Source of the DNA: Pagrus major
Lineage: Eukaryota > Chordata > Actinopteri > Spariformes > Sparidae
Length of the DNA stretch: 64,000 bases
Assembly (NCBI RefSeq): GCF_040436345.1
Contig: NC_133221.1
Location: 22,950,665 to 23,014,664 of the forward strand
Direction: 5' to 3'
The notes under the pieces are model-generated. The model had not been told where the DNA came from. It did not search any database and saw nothing but the letters and a program-made list of their open reading frames with translations. The translations under genes were made by a program, and so were the position numbers. Below, one piece after another: positions 1 to 14,068 of this stretch; the first letter of the stretch is position 1, and every line of letters starts with the position of its first letter.

Positions 1-3000
1 TAAAACATGAATAAAATAGAATGTGATCATTTGATAATCCTTTTTGATATATACCCAATTGAAAGCAGAACAAAGACAATATATTTTATCTTTTATCTCA
101 CCAACTTCATTGAATTTTGTAAATATATGTTTATTCTGAATTTGATGCCAGGACCAGGAGTAGTAGTAGTCCCATTAACTAAAAGCAAACCCAACAGCTG
201 GATATTAAACTAAACAAACAACAAAAGAAAATATTTAACCCAAACAAATAAACCAAATAAGCAAAAAGAAAGAAATTAATCAAATCAACAGGAGTTGTAG
301 TGGGATGGAGAACCCGAAGCTGCGTGAGCACACGGCGGAATTACTGTGCAATTTGATCAGTTCATGTAGAACATGCAGCAGCAGCAGAAGACGGAGCGCC
401 TGCACCAGGGCCCAAGTCACCGAGCTGCGCAGTGCAGCCCCGTACAGAGCGCAGGAGGAAGAGAAGAGACACAAGCTGTGGCCTCAACAGCTTCAGCAGG
501 ACAGAGAGTAGGATAACTTTTAACATAAGGCTAATAAGCTAGCAGAAGTTAGTAATAAAAGAGCAAGCTTACCCGAGCGAAGAGAGCTTAACACACAGCC
601 CAAAACACAGTCACCGTCTCGCGGTGAGGGCAGAGAGCAGACGTCACACTCCTCAAAATCCCCACGAAGCTGCACACAAAATCGACAAAATCGCGGCAGC
701 TGTCACACCATGATGCGCTATAAAATTACACAAGTATAGCAGCACCCATGCCTACATACAAATCACCTCTTGGTACCAACAACTGGAGCAGGCCAGACAG
801 AGCCCTTGCCAGGTGAACGCCAGGCAACAGTGTGTGCACCAGTGAAAGCATGACCAATTAAGCAGGTGGCACCACTGCGCAATCAGGCCCAGGTGATACT
901 AATTGAGAGTGGAGGTGGAGCAGCACCCAACCTGCCACATACAGTACGGTATTATGGCTGTTTTCAGCAGATAACCACCTGCGCAGGTAACGCCAATAAA
1001 CACAAATAACCAGGTGATCAAAGTCATGTGGGTAATATGAGGTGGACACACTTGTATCCTTCTGTAAATGTGTTCCTTGTGTTCTTTGTATGGAACCTAC
1101 AGATAAAGTTGATTCTGATTCTTCTCACTATTAATTCTTTATTGTGTTAATTTTTCACACATTTCAGATAATCGACCTAATTGATCAGCCATGTTATCAG
1201 TGGAACCTTCATGAATCAGTGGATTGGTTTAAATTTTACAAACTTGGTAAACAATTTCTTTAATCCAAAACCCTCCTGACATATAAACCTGCATAAAGCT
1301 CATCCTACAAACCAATCTAAGTATGCCTACGTGCCTTCTTGTCTTCCTGTTTGTGTTTATGTGAGAGCCCACCTGGCTGTATGTGTGTATCAGGTGTGTA
1401 TCAAATTCAGCCTCGGCTGAGGGTGCTGACGTTAAGTTTTCTGTGGATGTGGGTGGAGGATTACCTGCATTTCCTCAACTTGATTCTTATCACCTGCACC
1501 AGCTCTCTAACACTACATAATCTCTGTCACTGACAAGATGAAAGATACCCCGTCTGTTGCACTTCAGCATATTAACTTCAGCACCCAGGGGCACTGTTGG
1601 AGAGAGGGTCAAAACATTTAGGAGGCCCCAGACTGAAGGGGATTCTTAAATACTTAAACACAAGGAACTTTTTCATGTGCAAATGTGACTTTTTAATAAA
1701 ATCTGTGGATTTGAGAGTGCCAGATTCAGAAAGTTGTCCCTCAGTCTTAAAGTAAAGCTTGACTTCTTCTACACTCTTGCAAAGTCTTTCCTTTATTGGC
1801 TGTGATAAGACAATGTGAGCTGAAATTGTGGTTCGTAGCTATCGTACTCAAGGCTTAATGCTTATCATCTGCAGAGAAAGGTCATGGGGAGTAAGACGGG
1901 GGTGAATTGGGGGGAGCCGGTCAAGAGGAGAAAGCAAAGCAAGAGGGGTACAAGAGCAACATCAGCTAAATTAAATTGAGAGGGAAAGGACATAGTCAGA
2001 GCAGGAGGAGGAACAGAGGAACTGTCACATAAATCTGCAGCCCTTTTAGATAATAAGCTGAGAGGCGAACGGAGAAAATGAAGAGTGAAGACTTTTCACT
2101 TAACCCCTCAGTTAATCTGTCCTCACATGGAAATAGCTGCCTCCTCCGTCATCCAATCTCATCACAGCTCCGGGCCTCTCCTTCCAGCATCGTTCTCTTT
2201 CTGTCTATCAATTCACCTCCATCCATCCAAGGGGCCTCCTTTCCCCCCACCTCTGGTCACCCTCTGCTGAGAGGCAGGTTCAGACAGGCCTTCTCACCTG
2301 CAGGCCTCGGTCTAAATAGGATTTACTTGATCACACACTGTATGAAAAACGGAGGCACTTCATTAAGTCTTTGCAGTTGTGTCAAAAATCTCTGATAAAC
2401 CGTTTATGGCACCGTCATAGTCATTGCTTTGTGCAAAGAACCAACCAAGGGGAGAAAGTGTGTTCGTGCCACAGTTCTAAAGTATGTTTCAGGATTTTTC
2501 TTGTGTCCCCTGACATCTTTCAGACAAGAGACTGAAGAAGCACAAGATCTATCTTCAATTTAAGGATTGACTGGTTTATTCCCCTAATGACTACAGGAGG
2601 CGTTCTATCCAAAGATGCGAGTTTTTGCTTTTGAAGAAAGAAGAAACAAAGAGCACTACAGAACCATGGATATGCATTGATTTTGTCATTCTGAAATGCT
2701 TGTTGTTTCTTAGTCTATACCCAAAATCTGTTGTTTGAGCAGTGGTGTAGGTGTCTTGGTTTGAAGGTATACTGTGAATGGTGTCATTCTGAGACAGTTT
2801 CATGTCTTTAATAAGGATCAATGATGTGTTTTGGTGTGTTTGCTTCATATTTTTACATGTGCTGTAATGTGGCTGAGGTAGCCAGTAGTGTTTGAACTGT
2901 TAGGGTTGAGCAAGACCTCAGCTGAAACCAGTATCTGGTAGAGATAATGTACTTTTTAAGAGTCTGAGTTTTGTCCTAGTCAGTATCTGACTGAAGTTTA

Positions 3001-4358
3001 TTCATCCAAGTTTATAAAAAAACTTGTTCTGTAAGAGTGTATGATTTCTTACTATTGTGATTACTATTGTGATTTGTGGGTTCCACCCACTTCTGATTTA
3101 AACGCCACCCACTTTCAGTTTAAGCCCCACTCAATTCGAGTATGGATACGGACACGGATAATTTAGTTGGTGGAATAGATTGAAATAATGGCGTACTTGC
3201 TCATCCCAATTAATTACACCCATCCATTTCATACCCCATCACAAAGCTTGCAGGTTATAGAACAACAGGTAGGAGAGGGACTGTTGTTCCTTTAATGTAT
3301 CGTTCAGACAGAGCTTCTCTCCAGGGTTTGAAGTAGGCACTAAGTCCAAAAACAAACATCTCCCATATGCACTTAATGCCACAGATCACATAAAAGATTG
3401 TAACATAAGTGTAATATAAAGCTACACTCTGCAAGAGCCTCCATCCACACACACACACACACATACACACAAAGGCAGGCAGGTATATGAGGTACATGTA
3501 TTAGGTAACAGGTCATAAAAATGCATGCCGGTATACAAGCGCACTCACACAGAAACACAGAAAAACACTCACACAGCTGTGTTATTCAGCTGTGTTGTGA
3601 AAGCACATCCTTTAGAAACAGTTTGGACCTCACAGAGCTGTAATGCACTTCTGAGTAATAACTGTCACTTCTGCTGGAGGATAAATAACCTGGTACGTGA
3701 AGTGCCATTACGTTTCTGTAAAGGAATTAACATACGGCTGTAGAGAGAGAGAGAAGTTCTTCTTTTTGTCAGCTGCAACATAATTTTTCTTCATCTCTAT
3801 TCCCCCCTAAGCCTATAAATCCTTCTGTTACACATTACGTCAGTCGACGGTCTGTTTCCACACACCTGGCAAGTCATGAATCATAACTCCGACAGTAGCG
3901 CTGATATTTTCTTAAGCATTAAGGACATAATAATTCCAACGTGTTCTTAAATCTGTCTCAGGACTACATGTCAGACGTTAAAGCTGAGTGACAGAATAAG
4001 AGACAACTGATTTTTTTTATCAGCTCATAAATTTCAAATATTGTAGTAATGAAATTACTCCATTAGCACATTGCTAATTATATAGACAGCTTATGATTGA
4101 TCTGGTAATAATCTCATCTGTGTTTATGTCTAGCATTTTATGTTTGATATGATGCAGATACTTTAGCCTGTGACAAATTAGTGCCTTCTAGCAGCAGTGA
4201 TGGTGAATTTGTGCCATGTTAGCAAAATGTCAGGAAGGGAAAACCTTCCTTTGTTTTGACTTGTAGAGTATTGATGCCAAATTCTGGCAAATGCTTATCC
4301 CTAATGCTAAATTATAGTTAAGACTAAATTAGGTATTTTTACTGCCCTACATATTCGA
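1..4358. other. gene-free stretch, left edge
   Basis: I see no recognisable coding exon here; the short open frames have no family motif and no consistent splice structure. Positions about 300-1,130 differ from their surroundings: they are richer in G+C and CpG, and contain a TATA-like site near 718-726 and a tail ending near 1,120 in AT-rich sequence that could be a poly(A) region. This could be a remnant of a retroelement or an untranslated exon of an upstream gene, but I cannot identify it. The remainder is ordinary AT-rich intergenic sequence with a short CA run near 3,446-3,466. Confidence 0.5.
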
Positions 4359-4362
4359 TTAA

Positions 4363-4560
4363 AGGTCTAGTGTGTAGGATTAATGGCATCTAGCAGTGGT
4401 GGTTGTAGACTGCAAACAACTGAATACCCCTCGTTTCACCCTCTGATATGGTTAAATGCTGCGCAACGATTATGATTTCAAGGTAATTATACACTAATGA
4501 AAGCATAATTGTGAATGTTACATTCCATTTCTGCAAACAGATCCTCGTAAATCCTCTTAA
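4363..4560 (+). mobile_element. truncated TTAA-type MITE (family A)
   Basis: The block starts at a TTAA (4,359-4,362) followed by AGGTCTAGTGTGTAGGAT and a 'GGCATCTAGCAGTGG' segment. The same start is seen at 62,824 (AGGTCCAGCGTGTAGGAT, GGCATCTAGCGG). The interior also matches the second copy: 'CATAATTGTGAATG' followed by 'TTCCATTTCTGC' here corresponds to 63,190-63,220. The right end has decayed, so no terminal inverted repeat can be shown here. It is a non-autonomous DNA transposon fragment with no coding capacity. Confidence 0.65.
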
Positions 4561-5729
4561 ATCCAACTCACAAGAGCTTTATTATTAGCTGAATGTGGTA
4601 TTCAGACTGAAAGCATACGTAACTTCCATGGATTATTTGCACGCGCTTGACCACAGTGGTCTATTGACTTAAAACATGCCACACATTGAAAATTGTTCAT
4701 TAATGTAACTACAGAGTAAATTCAAGAGATTGTCCTTGGTTTAAAATTGTTATGCTTATTTCTGCATTAACGCCTTGCTAGTCCAAATTGTCATTGTGAG
4801 ATGTGAGTATATTCGTTGAACTCACAATGCTGATACAAAAAGTGGTTGCTTCTGTGTCCGAATTGTACCACGTGGATGTGGATGACTCGAACACCATGTT
4901 CGTGTTTGTAAGCACTAAATCCTTTCTCAGCTCACTGAACTGACAGAGGAGGGAAAGGTGTGATGGATGAAGCGAGGAATGGCAGAGAAGAAGATGGTAG
5001 GATAAGGTCATGTGTTCCACAAACACGAGTTGGGGAGGGAAACAGCTGACTCGAGGGCAAAAAGTGGAAGCAGGGTATTTTGTTTACAGTGGGAAAGCAG
5101 CATTGCAGATGCAATTTGTAAATGTCCAGAGTGTTGACAGAAAAGTAAAACTCACTGAAAGTCGTTGCAGAAAAATGCAGGGCATACGAGATGACACATG
5201 GTGTGTTTAATGTTTGGAGAGGTTAATGGTACAAAGTCTTGAGGCTATTATTGTTATTCTATATTTGACCCAAAACTTTGAATTGTGTCTCAGCGTGGGG
5301 CCGCAGGAGAGTTAAGGGGGGACGCAGAGGGAAAAACTTGAGGCAGAAATAGTGTGTGAGGTGAAAGGGACAGGTGCAGGCAGGTACAGGAGAAGATATG
5401 GGTGAATAATTAACTTTAAAGCGTCAAAAATCGTATCCCTTTTTGGGGTCTTTGAGATTAGCCAACAGTGGGGTCCGACAGCGTCACATCTGAAAAACAC
5501 CGGTCCCATTTCGAATGGTTCCTGGAAATATGTTGTATTACTTTTCCAGTTAAACTATCATTCTATTGTTTTTGTTTTGTTTATCCAAAAAATAATTTAA
5601 AACAGGCAAAAATTGCCTTACGAAACTCTTAAATCCTTTTGTTTAGCAGAAACATAAGTAAAGAATAATCTCTTGATTAGACTTTGATACAAAAATTACT
5701 CAATAAGTGACTAATCATATAATTTATGA
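4561..5729. other. gene-free stretch
   Basis: Nothing recognisable. Open frames on both strands near 4,780-5,510 are short, overlap one another in different frames and match no family I know. Confidence 0.5.
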
Positions 5730-5805
5730 CTGCTGGATGCAAACTCACTACCCCCCCTTGAGAAACCCGCGGCTTAACTAGCTGAGCTAACACAGCTCTC
5801 CAGGC
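5730..5805 (-). other. degenerate tRNA-like sequence
   Basis: Read on the minus strand, this contains TTAGCTCAGCTAGTTAAG, close to the tRNA A-box and D-arm consensus. About 30 bases later comes GAGTTTGCATCC, a degraded B-box/T-arm (expected GGTTCGAATCC). The B-box is mutated and an acceptor stem is not obvious, so it is unlikely to be a working tRNA. It is better read as a tRNA pseudogene or the head of a tRNA-derived SINE. No SINE body is evident downstream. Confidence 0.3.
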
Positions 5806-8081
5806 TACATTAGCTCTCACAGGAGATTTATAAATGAGGCTCAGATGAGGCTTCATAATCTAATTTTAATGAGTAACTATTTTGTTTGTTTTGTCTTGAT
5901 CTGCAACAATCTACAATGTCTTTTAAAAGCAGATGAATATGAACACACCCTGACATTGAAACCACTGTGAAAACGTTGGCTGGAGCAGCTGATTGAAACA
6001 CAACTCTTGTTATTTCATGTTAGACAGGCATCTGTCCACAGAAATTAGACAAGCTGCAGGAGAGGCTGCTTCAGGGGCTTTTATCTCTTTTTATGCACAC
6101 TTATTTGTCTCTTTCTCTGTTTTGAAACACACACACACACACATATATGCACACACTGATACATTAATAAACACAGAAAAAAGGAGAATCTCACTAATAG
6201 GACAGAGAGTCAGTCTGTCGCTCTAGGCCGAACGAATGTTCAAAAACATGGGCCAGTGCTCCAGAAGAATGTGCCAGCAATAGAAAGAAGTAATAATAAT
6301 ATCATCATCCTTAAAATGCCCCTGAGTACACTAGCCTTGTTTGTTCAACTTCATAACTCCGGACTGTTTGGAGGAAATATTCTCTGTGGGGGTTTGCTTA
6401 CATTATGTCTTTCTTTAAAGGATATTCCAAGGACAGAGGCACATTTTTATTGTAACATTTTACTGTAATATAACATGTTTTTATTTTTTACTTCTTCTAC
6501 AATGAACCCCATTGTTTTGACCCTTGCTCTTATAAACGTTGGCCGCATATCATGGTATTTAAAGTACCGCCATCTAAGAAATACTATGAACAATGAAATG
6601 CTCCCCTGTAGTTTTTTATCATGGGATGTGGTTTTGAGGGGGGTAAAAGGCAGAGGTAAGCAGATGTGACACTGGGATTTAAAAGTGCAAATTCAACCTC
6701 TAGATGTGGGTGAAATAATAATTCAAAAGGGACAAACAGGACATCGAAGGGACGAAGAACTTGAGCAGGTTGATCATCCTCCACTATACTTCTTAACAGT
6801 TCAATACTGCATTAATCTGTCCTGTATCAATATTTATTTCTCATTACAGCTGACACCCTGAGCGGTGCTGCCAGGTGTAACCAGTGAGCGTCTTACAGGA
6901 GCAATGAGAGACCATCCATCCACCTGCGACACAAATGAGCCTCAAACACAACCATGTGTTCTCTGGCAGGATTTTTTATTGACCATTTAGCTCCATTTCC
7001 ATGCACCACATTTATTCAGCATCTCATATTCACATGCCACAGCTGCTGTTTCCCACTGGAGCAGTTGAGTGTTAACCACCTTAGAAGTCACAGTACACCT
7101 GTGAGAAATGCCATTAAATTTGAATTTCATTGCCTTTCTCAGCTATTTATTAAAGTCCCTGACGTTCCTTGCCTGTAATGCAATAATCCAGAGGAATCTT
7201 CCACTTACATTGGCACAAATGTTACAATCCACATAGAAACCACTGTGTGTATGCAAATGAGCGCACCCTTGGACTGGAAAAAAGCAGGAGAGTGTATTTT
7301 ATGGTGCTGATGTGTGTTTGCCAAGCGTGACGGGCACCTTCACTGAATCCCGCGACACATGAATCTCGCACCAAAATGCTGATGACACAGGGCCTCTGGT
7401 GCCAGCTGGCAGGGGCCCATAGTGACACAACCCCAGAGGGTCTGTTCATCTCTATATAGTGTTTCACCTGACGCTCACATGCACAATTTGCAAACAGTAA
7501 CTTCGGACCAGCTGCAACTGCTAATATAAGCTTGTGCTGACATGAAAGAATACATTTGCCCACTCAGACTCATACACGTGTAAATACATGAGATACTACA
7601 TGATAAGATGGAACTTTAGTAGAACCAAAGTAGAACTGTGTTGTGCATTTTAATACTCTTGCCAAGTTCAAGAGGCTGAACCCTCGGGTGTTTGGCAGAG
7701 AGAAATCAGTTATGATATCTTCTTGCTGACTCAGAGGGCTGAGGAGCAAACAGGACGGAATTAAACAGGCCTTCCCTGTCTATTGAGTGTAATATTTATG
7801 GCTCCCAGAGGATAATTTTTACTGATTTTGAAGACCTTCTCCATCTTGCAACAATGTCAGGTTGAAATAAACCTTAAACCTTAATTACTTGTCATCAGCA
7901 GATATAAAAATCTGATCTAAACTGAAAAAAGGTTTTAAAATTAGAGTAACAATTAATCACAAAGGCTTTCAACTTTATCTGTGACACAAGAAAGGAAGGC
8001 AGTATGTTGCTGGAATCAAGACTTTATCCACATATTTGGGGTACAGAACAATCTCCAAGAACTTGTAGTCCAAGTAGGTAT

Positions 8082-8085
<4 letters not shown>
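5806..8085. other. gene-free stretch
   Basis: No exon is recognised. A short CA run lies near 6,128-6,145. Parts of 6,950-7,200 and 7,680-7,870 are even in composition and free of simple repeats, which would suit conserved non-coding sequence, but conservation cannot be judged without an alignment. Confidence 0.45.
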
Positions 8086-8172
<87 letters not shown>

Positions 8173-8189
8173 CTCTCTCCCTCTCTCTC

Positions 8190-8222
<33 letters not shown>
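8086..8222. repeat. (CT)n microsatellite with CTAT interruption
   Basis: About 70 bases of pure CT are followed by a short CTAT segment and further CT repeats with CCC interruptions. A (CA)n run follows at 8,242-8,261. The frames it opens (Ser/Leu-rich) are repeat artefacts. Confidence 0.95.
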
Positions 8223-8261
8223 AAAACACACTTTCTTTTTCTCACACACACACACACACAC

Positions 8262-9493
<1,232 letters not shown>

Positions 9494-9704
9494 AATATAT
9501 TTATATATGAATGCAAACTAATTTTGGGGCATTTACTCAAAAAAACTTCAGTTACTCTCACACCAATCCTTATTGTCAATGATTTACAGTAATAATAATG
9601 ACGAATGCAGCAACGCATGAGTCAAACATTCACATATGATCAAGTGAATCCATCACGACATATATGATGTAAACACAACAAAGTCACTGTCAGAAAACAA
9701 GTCA

Positions 9705-9860
9705 TGCTAGTGGCACTTTGAGCTAAAAGCTAAAAGTCTAATGTCAGCATGCTAACATGCTCAAAATGACGATGCTAACATTCTGATGTTACAGAGGATT
9801 AATGTGGGCACCTGTGCCAATCCATCAAATAGTTATTGACATATTCTTTACAACAATGAC
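9705..9860 (+). repeat. interspersed repeat fragment (family D)
   Basis: It contains the string CAGCATGCTAACATGCTC followed by ATGACGATGCTAACATTCTGATGTT and a later 'CCAATCCATC' segment. The apeh intron at 27,725-28,010 has a related fragment (GCATGCTCACAATG, ACTGATGTTTAGCAGGCAT). I treat them as two fragments of one teleost interspersed repeat. It has no coding capacity and its class is not determined. Confidence 0.5.
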
Positions 9861-10441
9861 ACAGATGGCATTCATGCACTTACTGTATATTACATGGAAG
9901 CCATAGTACACCACCCTACCGCTGGAAACACCAAGCAACAAGCAAAACATAAAGAAAAAAGACAAATGTCAGAATAACATTTTTTAAAAAACACATTTAA
10001 CTTGATTTTCTACTTTCTATTACTGTACTTTTGAGTTGAGGGAGTTTGGCTTTATTACAAGTCAGCAATTTTAGCACAGTGTTGAGTCATGTGTGTTTTA
10101 ATTAGAAACAGATCAATATTAGTGTTTATTAGTGTGTGTAAGTCTTGTATGAACTGTATTACATCAGTATGTTTGTACCTGCAGTGCCTTAACATGGCTG
10201 TGTGTGTGAATTTAAAATGCATCTACAATGCTGGTACAGTGTGTACGTCAGTATATTTGTACCGATAGAGTGTGTCCATGTTCAGCGTCTGTATCCAGCA
10301 GTGTGTGTTTGTGTGTATCCTTAGTTTTTCTCCTGACTCAGCTCTTTGAGTGATCCAGAGATCAAAGTACGGAGAGTTAGACGAACACTGCGGTGAAGTT
10401 TGAGCAGCTGATGAATAAACATGAGGAGGGACATTTATGCA

Positions 10442-10443
<2 letters not shown>
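9861..10443. other. gene-free stretch
   Basis: Nothing recognised. Confidence 0.45.

Positions 10444-10472
<29 letters not shown>
10444..10472. repeat. (CA)n microsatellite
   Basis: Pure CA run. Further short CA runs lie near 10,558-10,580. Confidence 0.9.
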
Positions 10473-10718
10473 TCCCTTTTAGAACAGCGGACAGAATGTA
10501 AACACCACTGCTGCACATGTGCTGCCTGCTGAATCTTAACATAGGTGCAGAGGGATGAACACACACACATGCACACACACATACACTGTTCAGGGTCAAC
10601 ATACATTAATCTAGAATATATCCACAGTCACAGTCAGTGCACATTTATACAGTTTTAATGAAAGGTCAAGGAAAGACCAAAAACATGGCACACACACTGT
10701 AGACATACTGTATAAAAG

Positions 10719-10720
<2 letters not shown>

Positions 10721-10789
<69 letters not shown>
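10721..10789. repeat. (GT)n microsatellite, 69 bp
   Basis: Pure GT dinucleotide run. It opens artefactual Cys-Val frames on the plus strand and Thr-His frames on the minus strand. Confidence 0.95.
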
Positions 10790-10792
<3 letters not shown>

Positions 10793-13700
10793 TTCATTAA
10801 GTGGAACTCAGCCCCTGCCTGTTTGTCTTTGTGCAGAAAGGGGCGACGGGGTAATCCTGCATTTATGAAAGACACACACACAATGTCCTCACACACCCTC
10901 ACTGTCTGAAACCAACCCTGCATGAGCCGACATACACCAGCCAAGGTATATACACACACGCACACACACACACTGAGATGCACATGCACATACGCAAGTG
11001 CAAGAGAGAGCAAACACACATTTGAACCCTCCCCTCGCTCTTTCTCTGTCTCTCTGCTCCCCCAATAAGGAGCAGAAGCCGTTGGCAAACACTCCACTGA
11101 TGGATAAAGTGTTATGGACTTCAGCAGCCAATAGCAGGTTAATCCCCAGACAGACCAAACAATAGGAGTATTAGGGTAGAAGGGGAGAGAAAAAAAGAGA
11201 GGGAAAAATCGAAGAAACAGAGCGATAGTATCAAAAATTCCCGCTCAAACCTGAAATCTGTAACTCTGTACATTTAAAATCAAGCAAACATGTCTGAACA
11301 TCTATTGGTGCATTTGTTAAGTTGCTTGTTTTGTTTGAGACCAACCAGTTACCATAATATCTGTGAAGTATCAGTTCAACTCTGGTTTCAAATGCAGAGA
11401 AACTATCATTAACTGACCAGCCATCATGAACACATACATTTACTAAGATTATCAAAGTATAAATTACTAGGATTATAAAGTGAACAACATCCCAACACAT
11501 CCAGGGGTCTCATTTCTGAATGTTGCGTAGTAACAAAAGAAGGTGTACGATGGACTGGATCTGGGCACATGCCCAGGGCCTCCCTGCCACTATGGGGCGC
11601 AGATAGAGGGGCCAAGAATATCAACTGCTTATATTAAACAATGTTTAACATATATTTTAAAAATATGTAAATAAAAAAACAATATTCATTATTTGTCATT
11701 TGTATTTCTCATTACACCTACTATAAGACACAATCCCATAGAAAGCAATGTTTCGGTGAGATATAGGGACTTGATTTTAGACATTTTCACTTGTTCCAGT
11801 GGCAGATCTTTACTTTCACCATGTTACACTATGCAAATGGCGCCCAATTCATGGTTACTGTCTACATTCAGCAATGTGTGTCGGGATTTTAAATCCCTGT
11901 GTCCAGATGCTCTCTAAGGAAAGCACTAATCTTACTGTATATGAAATATAAGATAATCTTGTTATTGGCATCACCATAAGATGAAAACCTTGACACCATT
12001 TTAAGTATCTACTAAACAAACACAGAACTAAAATTCATTTATGTTGTACTTCTTATATATGTTGCATAGTAAAAGACAAAATTATATTCATCATGTACTT
12101 AAAATGGTAAACATAAATGAACACACACATGCACACAGTATGAATCACTGAGCAGTGTAATGATAGGTGTGTCCAGGGCAGCATCCCTTTTGGTTTGACT
12201 AATGAAAGAGCATCCCATCTCTTATCAATGAATTATGCATCACACATATTACAAAACGCTCCACAGCATAGATTATTAATACACACACACACAGAGAGAG
12301 AGACAGAGACACACACACTGCATGCATGTGTAGACAGACATGCAGGCATGCTGACAAAAAATGCTGAAACAAACAAAAAGCTCATGAAAAAAACCTGCAC
12401 AAATGGCAAAAAAAGCCCCCAAAAATGTGCTTAATGAAGGTTTTGATATATTAAATAAAACTGCAGCGTGCTGGAATTAAAAGTGTTCTGCATCTGCTCA
12501 GCCAGGCTAAAAGCATGTGGATTAACTCAAAGAGAATAAGCGACACTCTGCAGTGTAACTGACTGTATTTTGGATTGAAAATTGCGCAACAAAATTAGGC
12601 AACCAGGTTAATCCTGCAAGTCAAAGGCAACTACTGTTTCACTTATATGGTATTTTTTTCTGATCTAAATTGTTCAGGCTGTCACTGGATTCCAGCAATG
12701 CCTTCTGTATACAGGACCCGTTGTGCTGCTGAGAAATACCGTTGTTCATCACTACTGCATTCACTGTGGCAGTATGGCAGTATCCATCATGATGAGCATG
12801 ATGACAAAACGGCATTATTTAACTGTACTTACAGTACGACAGAATTTAAAGGCTCTCAGCATTGTACAGCCAAGAGTATGTACACTGTGCATGATCTAAA
12901 TCTCAGAGAGAGGAGAGGTCCCACCTCTTAACACTGTAAGAAACTATGTAAGAAAATTCAGTTATTAACATGTCAGCCATTGACAAGTAACTTACTGTAG
13001 AAGAACAGTGCTGTGTTTTTATTTACAGTCACAAGCATGTAATCGAAAAATAAAATACAGTAATCTCTGAGTACTGTATTTTGTGTTTATGGTAATAGTG
13101 TTTTAACTACAGTACAGCATTTTTTTTTTTTTTTTTACAGGTTTTCTGTTTATATTCTGATATTTAAGGGAATCTGCACCAGACAGTAAAATTATATATA
13201 TTATAATCTCAAACTTTATACGTTTTTTTATATACATGTGAAAAGTTGAACAAAACACAGCAACAACCACCACAACTAATCAAAAACATAAACACTGCCA
13301 GAGCAAAATCCACTGAGCTGGTCATACTAATGTTCAGTAAGTTCTGTAGACTTTCTCTTTTTTTATTAAAATTAACAGTTTTTCTTAGGTTCTATTTTAT
13401 AATGAGAAGAGAGCCAGAGTTACATTTTCTCTTATGTAACACAGAGACCTGTAGAAAAATGTTTGTTTTTAACCTGCGGTGAGTCCCAGCATGCTTTACA
13501 GATGTTCACTGGGCAAGAGCTTAAACGATGAGGCTGTCACCTGCTGACATAAGAATGATTTAAAAGGACAGAGAGAGAATACCTGAAATGATTTGTGTGT
13601 AAAGAGACAAGGTTATAAGTGCTTGGTCACATTTTACAGGGGGAGCCCCTTCTGCTTTTAACCCTTCTATTGAGGTTGGTAGATAAAGTCAACAAACAAA

Positions 13701-14008
13701 CTAAGAACTGTGAGCCTGGTTTATTGAGTATAATATTCATGTGATTGGTGTTGAGTTTTTGCTGTGTGTTCTGAGAGGAGAAATTACAAAACTGTACTAA
13801 ACATATTTTTTGTGCAGTTTTTAAAAAAAAAACATTCATTCAGTTGACATTGTCTAAGATCTGCAGAACCATAAACTATTGGTAAAATGTTGTCCTGCCC
13901 AAAATATCCTTCGAAGTATTATGTCTGCTAGTAATGTTGCAGGCTCTTAGAAGGAGAAAAGTAACCCATTTATGGACTAAATCTGTCTACAATCCCACCA
14001 AATGCTAG
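10790..14008. other. gene-free stretch
   Basis: No exon is recognised. There are short CA and GA runs near 12,282-12,320, and a poly(T) run near 13,120-13,137. Open frames are short and lack any family signature. Confidence 0.45.
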
Positions 14009-14068
14009 AAAACAAAATAACAACAACAAAGAGCTGCGAAAACAAAATAACAACAACAAAGAGCTGCG
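14009..14068. repeat. perfect 2 x 30 bp tandem duplication
   Basis: Two adjacent identical 30-bp copies, beginning AAAACAAAATAACAAC and ending GAGCTGCG. The absence of any difference suggests a recent duplication or replication slippage. Confidence 0.9.

Noticed and set aside
5730-5805. A functional tRNA gene
   Set aside because: The A-box resembles a tRNA but the B-box is mutated and no full acceptor stem pairs, so I list it only as tRNA-like.
10666-11158. Frames of 89-143 aa with Thr-His or Cys-Val repeats
   Set aside because: Translation of (GT)n/(CA)n runs. Both strands are open, as expected for a dinucleotide repeat.
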